Positions 6,141-6,385 of a stretch of DNA of 6,385 bases are shown here, piece after piece (position 1 is the first letter of the stretch; every line of letters begins with the position of its first letter). The notes below the pieces were generated by a model that searched no databases, was not told where the DNA came from, and saw only the letters and a program-made list of their open reading frames with translations. Both the position numbers and the translations under genes were made by a program. The DNA is from JBGPIK01 sp041484845. GTDB lineage: Bacteria > Desulfobacterota > Binatia > UBA9968. The DNA lies in the NCBI GenBank assembly GCA_041484845.1, contig JBGPIK010000392.1, positions 1-6,385 on the forward strand, given 5' to 3'.

Positions 6141-6197
6141 GAGGTCAGAGATCAGAGGTCGGAGATCAGCAAGTTCAGAATCTGAGATCAGACTTCT
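6141..6197. repeat. Period-7 tandem repeat with a following small hairpin
   Basis: Four heptamers run without a break from 6141 to 6168: GAGGTCA, GAGATCA, GAGGTCG, GAGATCA. A fifth GAGATCA at 6184-6190 lies off phase. It falls in a short hairpin in which AGAATCTG (6177-6184) pairs with CAGA (6189-6192) and TTCT (6194-6197) around loop AGAT, with one bulged C. The array begins 15 bases after the stop of the LLM gene. It is shorter than the two repeat elements upstream and lacks the opposed second array. Confidence 0.7.
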
Positions 6198-6264
6198 AAT
6201 GCGTGTTTTTCAGCGCACTTTATCAGCGGTTTGAAAAGATTTGCGAGTTATTCGTCCAAGTATC

Positions 6265-6272
6265 GAGGAGGG
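6265..6272 (+). promoter_or_regulatory. Strong ribosome binding site for the exported protein
   Basis: GAGGAGGG lies 6 bases before the ATG at 6279. It is the best Shine-Dalgarno match in the window and fixes the start of the truncated last gene. Confidence 0.8.
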
Positions 6273-6278
6273 AAACCT

Positions 6279-6385
6279 ATGATTACCCGTATCGTGTGCC
6301 GGCCGTTAGCGATTCTGCTATTGATGGTATGCGTCGGCCCACTGAGCAGTGCGAACGCCCAGCCCGCCAATGTCGATGCTGCCAA
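6279..6385 (+). CDS. Exported protein, N-terminus only (3' end outside window)
   Basis: Thirty-five codons are present before the window ends. They encode a classic Sec signal peptide: basic n-region with Arg4 and Arg8, hydrophobic core LAILLLMVCVGPL (10-22), and a signal peptidase I site SANA|Q, with cleavage expected after Ala27. There is no lipobox cysteine at the cleavage site, so a soluble periplasmic or secreted protein is more likely than a lipoprotein. In catabolic clusters of this type the gene at this position is often a periplasmic solute-binding protein, but the mature domain is outside the window and that identity is only inferred. It follows the LLM gene after 153 bases that hold the period-7 repeat. 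Confidence 0.8.
   Translation, partial: MITRIVCRPLAILLLMVCVGPLSSANAQPANVDAA

Noticed and set aside
6231..6253. Promoter (TTGAAA ... TTATTC) before the exported protein gene
   Set aside because: The spacer is only 11 bases, too short for a sigma-70-type promoter, and no better -10 lies at 16-18 bases.

Overview
The window looks like chromosome from an uncultured soil or subsurface bacterium. The four complete plus-strand genes are GC-rich and belong to families that are often found together in environmental lineages such as Binatia/Desulfobacterota_B, Rokubacteria, NC10 and Tectomicrobia: an M24 creatinase/aminopeptidase-P-like protein, an enolase-superfamily enzyme, an opine-type dehydrogenase and a luciferase-like monooxygenase/F420-type oxidoreductase. 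The lineage is inferred from gene content and spacer style. There is no rRNA, tRNA or marker gene here to confirm it.

Layout: 1-117 is the tail of an unidentified plus-strand gene. 133-915 (minus) is an AT-rich orphan gene convergent with that tail. 916-1383 is non-coding and holds two related REP-like palindromes, a third perfect hairpin and a possible promoter. The plus-strand cluster then runs: M24-fold protein (1384-2496), muconate-lactonizing/mandelate-racemase family enzyme (2503-3660, only 6 bases later), octopine/nopaline dehydrogenase family protein (3772-4878), LLM oxidoreductase (5151-6125), and the first 35 codons of an exported protein (6279 to the window end).

The cluster reads as small-molecule catabolism: a C-N bond-acting fold, a lyase/racemase/cycloisomerase, an NAD(P)-dependent dehydrogenase and a flavin/F420 redox enzyme, followed by a secreted protein that could be a solute-binding protein. 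No substrate can be assigned. An N-substituted amino acid (opine-like) compound is one hypothesis.

Two things are unusual. First, the M24 protein has lost three of the five canonical metal ligands and also the upstream catalytic-type histidine. Second, each of the three longer spacers inside the cluster carries its own short-period tandem repeat: period 8 at 3666-3760, period 9 at 4945-5064, and period 7 at 6141-6168. The first two are arranged as inverted arms, so each spacer can fold into a long imperfect hairpin. I found no complete defence system, CRISPR array, IS element or RNA gene.
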